Assembly (NCBI GenBank): GCA_030044455.1 | Contig: JASHVU010000426.1 | Location: forward strand, 1 to 8,516 | DNA length: 8,516 nt | Direction: 5' to 3' | Source: Acidobacteriaceae bacterium | Lineage (GTDB): Bacteria; Acidobacteriota; Terriglobia; Terriglobales; Acidobacteriaceae | Shown: in pieces, positions 6,260 through 8,516 of the stretch | Layout of the letters: every line of letters starts with the position of its first letter | Numbering within the stretch: position 1 is the first letter of the stretch | Made by a program: the position numbers and the translations under genes | Notes under the pieces: generated by a model | The model's input: only the letters and a program-made list of their open reading frames with translations | The model's database searches: none | What the model was told of the DNA's origin: nothing

Positions 6260-7104
6260 AGACATCGAATCATTCCAGCACTCCCATGATTGGCGTTTTC
6301 GACTCGGGTTTCGGCGGGCTCACAGTTTTGCGCGCGCTGATTGAGAGGCTGCCGCGAGCGAATTTTGCTTTTGTGGGCGATACGGCACGGCTGCCCTACG
6401 GCTCCAAGTCACGCCGGACCATCGCACGCTATGCCGCACAAAGCGCGCAGTTCCTGGTGCGCGAGCAAGGTGCTGAGTACCTGGTGATCGCCTGCAACAC
6501 CGCCAGCGCGCTTGCCCTCGATGCCATTCAGGAGGCGGTTCCGGTGCCGGTGCTGGGGGTGATCGAACCAGGCGCGACGGCTGCGCGGCAAGCATCGAAG
6601 ACCAACGACGTGCTGGTGATTGCCACCAACGCAACCGTGCAGAGCGAGGCATACACTGCCGCGTGCCAAGCGCAGGGCTTGCGCGCTCTCGAGAAAGCCT
6701 GCCCGCTGCTGGTGCCTCTGGTTGAAGAGGGCTGGACCGACCATCCGGTAACGGAGGAAGTAATCGACATCTACCTGAACGAACTGCGCGCCGAGGCGTG
6801 GGCGCGCGGCCTCAATCCCGACACGCTGGTCCTGGGATGCACGCACTATCCGCTGCTGCGACCGCTCATTGAGCGCGCGGTGCGGCCGGGCGTGAAGGTG
6901 ATCGACTCGGCCGAAGCTACGGCACAGGTCGCCGCACAAATCTTCAACGGGCGGGTCACGGGGCCAGTCCCGGCGACCGAACAAACAGAACAAACAGAGA
7001 TTCGCTGTTTCGCGACCGACTCGGTGGAGAAGTTCGAACGGTTGGGTTCGCGCTTTCTTGGCCGGCCGGTGGGCAAGGTCGAGCTGCTCGACTTGGGCGG
7101 CTGA
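6256..7104 (+). CDS. murI: Glutamate racemase
   Basis: MurI interconverts L- and D-glutamate, supplying the D-Glu of the peptidoglycan stem peptide through a cofactor-independent two-cysteine mechanism in the cytoplasm. The 282-aa sequence has all the hallmarks: IGVFDSGFGGLTVL (D16, S17), GDTARLPYGSKS, ACNTASA with catalytic C80, the conserved VEEG near 156-159, and GCTHYPLL with catalytic C195. Length is normal. GTG 6256 is chosen because GAGGTGG (6242-6248) lies 7 nt upstream and the GTGA overlap links it to the GerMN gene; ATG 6286 is a less supported alternative. The C-terminal part carries a short TEQTEQTE repeat at 241-248. Coupling with the amidase and GerMN genes fits a cell-wall operon. 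Confidence 0.96.
   Translation: MKTSNHSSTPMIGVFDSGFGGLTVLRALIERLPRANFAFVGDTARLPYGSKSRRTIARYAAQSAQFLVREQGAEYLVIACNTASALALDAIQEAVPVPVLGVIEPGATAARQASKTNDVLVIATNATVQSEAYTAACQAQGLRALEKACPLLVPLVEEGWTDHPVTEEVIDIYLNELRAEAWARGLNPDTLVLGCTHYPLLRPLIERAVRPGVKVIDSAEATAQVAAQIFNGRVTGPVPATEQTEQTEIRCFATDSVEKFERLGSRFLGRPVGKVELLDLGG
6979..6996 (+). repeat. Two perfect 9-bp direct copies of GAACAAACA inside murI
   Basis: The two identical units encode overlapping Glu-Gln-Thr triplets (TEQTEQTE) in a C-terminal loop before the final helix region. As the unit is three codons long, gain or loss of a copy would stay in frame. It looks like a small recent duplication in a tolerant loop. Confidence 0.55.
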
Positions 7105-7114
7105 TATCCTAGTA

Positions 7115-7128
7115 GGCGCGGCTCCGCC
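7115..7128 (+). terminator. Weak GC hairpin just after murI, possible terminator
   Basis: GCGG (7118-7121) and CCGC (7124-7127) can pair within GGCGCGGCTCCGCC, 10 nt after the murI stop. A pyrimidine-rich stretch (TTCACTTTCTT) follows. The stem is short with a 2-nt loop unless it re-pairs as GGCG/CGCC, and the tail is not a clean T-run, so termination here is only possible. Confidence 0.25.
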
Positions 7129-7148
7129 GTTCACTTTCTTGACCGAAC

Positions 7149-7177
7149 CGGCCGTCTCAATTCATTGGAGCCGGCCG
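7149..7177. repeat. Large imperfect hairpin between murI and fabI
   Basis: The left arm 7149-7158 (CGGCCGTCTC) pairs with the right arm 7168-7177 (GAGCCGGCCG) at nine of ten positions, with one T-C mismatch, around a 9-nt loop (AATTCATTG). It should be stable in RNA or as a DNA cruciform. No T-run follows, so it is not a textbook intrinsic terminator. It may stabilise the murI transcript end, act in the fabI leader or be part of a dispersed intergenic repeat. Confidence 0.5.
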
Positions 7178-7188
7178 AAAGACTTCCC

Positions 7189-7205
7189 TGGGGGCTGAAA
7201 CCCCA
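7189..7205. repeat. Small TGGGG/CCCCA hairpin between murI and fabI
   Basis: TGGGG (7189-7193) and CCCCA (7201-7205) form a 5-bp stem over a 7-nt loop, 11 nt after the larger hairpin. The GGGGCTGAAACCCC core looks like a short interspersed palindromic element. That is a judgement by eye and would need a genome-wide count. Confidence 0.4.
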
Positions 7206-7283
7206 ATGTTTATGCGGCCTTTGCGGCACGTCTCAAGTTGTGCCCTTTCAAAACTGAGTTCATGCAGGTAGTTTCAAGTCTCC

Positions 7284-7290
7284 GGAGGAG
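7284..7290 (+). promoter_or_regulatory. Shine-Dalgarno GGAGGAG for fabI
   Basis: GGAGGAG lies 10 nt upstream of the ATG at 7301 and settles the fabI start. Upstream in-frame alternatives back to about 7238 would place this purine run inside the coding region and add residues absent from the family. Confidence 0.65.
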
Positions 7291-7300
7291 CTTACAACGA

Positions 7301-8068
7301 ATGATCGATCTCACCGGCAAAACGGCCGTGGTCTTTGGCCTCGCCAACAAGCGTTCCATCGCATGGGGCATCGCCCAGAAACTGCATCAGGCCGGCGCGA
7401 CGCTCGCCATCTGTTACCAGAACGAACGCATGAAGGCCGAGGCCGAAGACCTGATCAACGAGCTGCCCGGCGCATCGGGCTTCCAGTGCGACGTATCGAG
7501 CGACGCTGAGATCGAATCGCTTTTCACGGCGCTTAGGGAGAAGTACGGCACACTCTCGATACTGGTCCACGCCGTGGCCTTCGCGCCTGCCGAGGACCTG
7601 AGGGGCGAGTTCATCAACACCAGCCGCGAGGGTTTTCGCATCGCCCACGAGGTGAGTGTCTACTCGCTCATCGCAGTAAGCCGCGCCGCTATGCCGCTGA
7701 TGACCGAGGGCGGCAGCATTATGACGCTGACTTACTTTGCCGCCGAAAAGGTTGTACCCAACTACAACGTGATGGCGCTGGCCAAGGCATCGCTGGAATC
7801 GACCGTGCGTTATCTTGCGTGGAACCTCGGACCGAAAAACATTCGCGTGAACGCCATCTCTGCCGGGCCCATCAAGACGCTGGCCGCGCGCGGCATCGGC
7901 GCGCTGGGCGACATGCTGAAGGCCGCGGCCGATCGCGCTCCGCTGAAGCGCAACGTGGATCAGCTTGAAGTGGGCGGAGTGGCGCTGTTTCTGGCCAGCG
8001 ATTTATCCAGCGCGGTCACCGGTGAAACCATCTACGTGGATTGCGGATATAACATCATGGGGTTCTGA
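7301..8068 (+). CDS. fabI: Enoyl-[acyl-carrier-protein] reductase (NADH), FabI
   Basis: FabI reduces the trans-2-enoyl-ACP double bond in the last step of each type II fatty acid elongation cycle, in the cytoplasm. The 255-aa protein is full length for the family. It opens with the nucleotide-binding segment TAVVFGLANKRSIAWGIA and has FQCDVSSD for the cofactor adenine side, LVHAVAFAP (88-96) and ISAGPIKTLAARGI. The catalytic Y145 and the Y155-x6-K162 pair (NYNVMALAKASL) match E. coli Tyr146, Tyr156 and Lys163. Position 93, Gly in E. coli and part of the triclosan pocket, is Ala here, as in several other natural FabIs. The gene sits 196 nt after murI with its own strong ribosome binding site, so it is probably separately expressed. 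No clear promoter was found in that gap. Confidence 0.96.
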   Translation: MIDLTGKTAVVFGLANKRSIAWGIAQKLHQAGATLAICYQNERMKAEAEDLINELPGASGFQCDVSSDAEIESLFTALREKYGTLSILVHAVAFAPAEDLRGEFINTSREGFRIAHEVSVYSLIAVSRAAMPLMTEGGSIMTLTYFAAEKVVPNYNVMALAKASLESTVRYLAWNLGPKNIRVNAISAGPIKTLAARGIGALGDMLKAAADRAPLKRNVDQLEVGGVALFLASDLSSAVTGETIYVDCGYNIMGF

Positions 8069-8082
8069 GGACTGGCTGGTCT

Positions 8083-8111
8083 CCCCGGTCCCCAAGGGCG
8101 AGGGACCGGGG
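8083..8111. terminator. Perfect 10-bp GC-rich hairpin, likely shared terminator of convergent genes
   Basis: CCCCGGTCCC (8083-8092) and GGGACCGGGG (8102-8111) are exact reverse complements around a 9-nt loop. The hairpin starts 15 nt after the fabI stop and lies between two convergent genes, the usual place for a bidirectional terminator. No T-run follows directly on either strand; a C/T-rich tract follows some 15 nt later on the plus strand. Termination is therefore likely from position and stem strength, not from a canonical tail. Confidence 0.5.
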
Positions 8112-8125
8112 GCACCCGGCATTCC

Positions 8126-8173
8126 TTGCTCTCTTGCTCCCTCGTTCCCTGGTTCCCTGGTTCCCTGCTTCTC
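8126..8173. repeat. Degenerate six-copy 8-bp tandem repeat
   Basis: Six consecutive 8-nt units can be read on the plus strand: TTGCTCTC, TTGCTCCC, TCGTTCCC, TGGTTCCC, TGGTTCCC and TGCTTCTC. The two central copies are identical and divergence increases outward. The last unit reaches into the stop codon of the minus-strand protease gene. All units are pyrimidine-rich on the plus strand and purine-rich (GGGAACCA-like) on the minus strand. There are no spacers, so it is not a CRISPR. Confidence 0.65.
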
Positions 8174-8516
8174 AATACACTCCGTGGTAATTCGGATACG
8201 CGGGGTGCTCGGGGGTTGGCGGCGGCGGATTCGTCTTCAGTTCATCGAGCGCGAGCGAGACCGCTTTCTCAAGCTGTGGATCGTGGCCCTCGCTCACCAG
8301 CTTGGGGTCCTGCTCCACAACGTAGTCGGGATCGACGCCGTGATTCTCCACGTCCCACTCGCCCTTGGGCGAGAAAAACGCAACGCTGGGCGAAGTCACC
8401 CGTCCGCCATCCATCAGCACCGGGATGGGCCCGATGCCGACCAGCCCGCCCCAGGTGCGCTTGCCCACCAGCGGCCCGAGTTTGGCCTCTCTGAAGAGCC
8501 ACGGCAGAGCGTCGCC
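8172..8516 (-). CDS. Tricorn-like S41 serine peptidase, C-terminal fragment
   Basis: Only the last 114 residues are in the window; the gene continues to the right. The fragment starts GDALPWLFREAKLGPLVGKR and continues TWGGLVGIGPIPVLMDGGRV, ENHGVDPDYVVEQDP and DPQLEKAVSLALDELK, ending in YPNYHGVY. These are the C-terminal signatures of tricorn-type peptidases of family S41 (C-terminal processing peptidase fold). Known members have beta-propeller and PDZ domains before the catalytic core and run to about 1,000 residues; those parts lie off the window. The nucleophile serine should lie just upstream of the first visible GD and cannot be checked here. The HGVDPD element is complete. Such proteins degrade peptides and in bacteria are often exported; export cannot be judged here. 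It is convergent with fabI, with no operon link to it. Confidence 0.87.
   Translation of the reverse strand, partial: GDALPWLFREAKLGPLVGKRTWGGLVGIGPIPVLMDGGRVTSPSVAFFSPKGEWDVENHGVDPDYVVEQDPKLVSEGHDPQLEKAVSLALDELKTNPPPPTPEHPAYPNYHGVY

Noticed and set aside
6409..7134. 241-aa minus-strand open frame opposite murI
   Set aside because: MurI on the other strand has both catalytic cysteines and full length. The antisense product shows no motif and is rich in Arg, Gln and His.
7238..7300. Upstream extension of fabI
   Set aside because: The added residues do not belong to the FabI family, and the GGAGGAG at 7284-7290 would fall within the coding region.
8126..8173. CRISPR-like array
   Set aside because: Units are 8 bp, contiguous and without spacers, which is a short tandem repeat and not a CRISPR.
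8126..8494. 122-aa plus-strand open frame at the right end
   Set aside because: It runs through the tandem repeat and then antisense to the tricorn-like peptidase, and its translation is low-complexity Arg/Pro/Ser with no domain.

Overview
The window looks like chromosomal DNA of an Acidobacteriota bacterium (Terriglobia-like). It is GC-rich with densely packed genes. The strongest hint is three tandem secreted von Willebrand factor A (VWA) proteins of the type known as the 'VWFA-related Acidobacterial domain' family. A tricorn-like S41 peptidase and an amidase/GerMN/murI cell-wall cluster fit the same placement. The placement is inferred from gene families, not from a marker gene.

Layout. 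Minus strand, 1-3295: a probable four-gene operon read leftwards. It holds three paralogous VWA proteins with signal peptides (371, 297 and 363 aa) and then the start of a small charged, helical protein that runs off the left edge. Both VWA-VWA junctions share the same 17-nt stop/start overlap. About 190 nt of divergent intergenic DNA (3296-3484) follows, with a strong Shine-Dalgarno for the VWA operon, weak -10-like hexamers on both strands and a perfect 7-bp inverted repeat.

Plus strand, 3485-7104: a tightly packed run of a DUF1015 protein, an N-acetylmuramoyl-L-alanine amidase (Amidase_3), a membrane-anchored GerMN-domain protein and glutamate racemase (murI). The amidase/GerMN junction is ATGA and the GerMN/murI junction is GTGA, so these three are probably translationally coupled. 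MurI makes D-glutamate for the peptidoglycan stem peptide, the amidase cuts stem peptides from glycan, and GerMN domains are associated with envelope and peptidoglycan complexes. The set therefore reads as a peptidoglycan synthesis/remodelling operon. A 196-nt gap with several hairpins leads to fabI (enoyl-ACP reductase, type II fatty acid synthesis), which has its own strong ribosome binding site.

Right edge, 8069-8516: fabI converges on the 3' end of a tricorn-like S41 serine protease gene on the minus strand. The ~100 nt between them hold a perfect 10-bp GC-rich hairpin and a degenerate six-copy, 8-bp tandem array.

Most of the window is ordinary core and accessory chromosomal content. No mobile element, CRISPR array, tRNA or rRNA was seen. 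The points most worth a second look are the conserved overlap architecture of the VWA triplet, the ParB-box-like motif in the DUF1015 protein and the hairpin plus 8-mer array between fabI and the protease gene.
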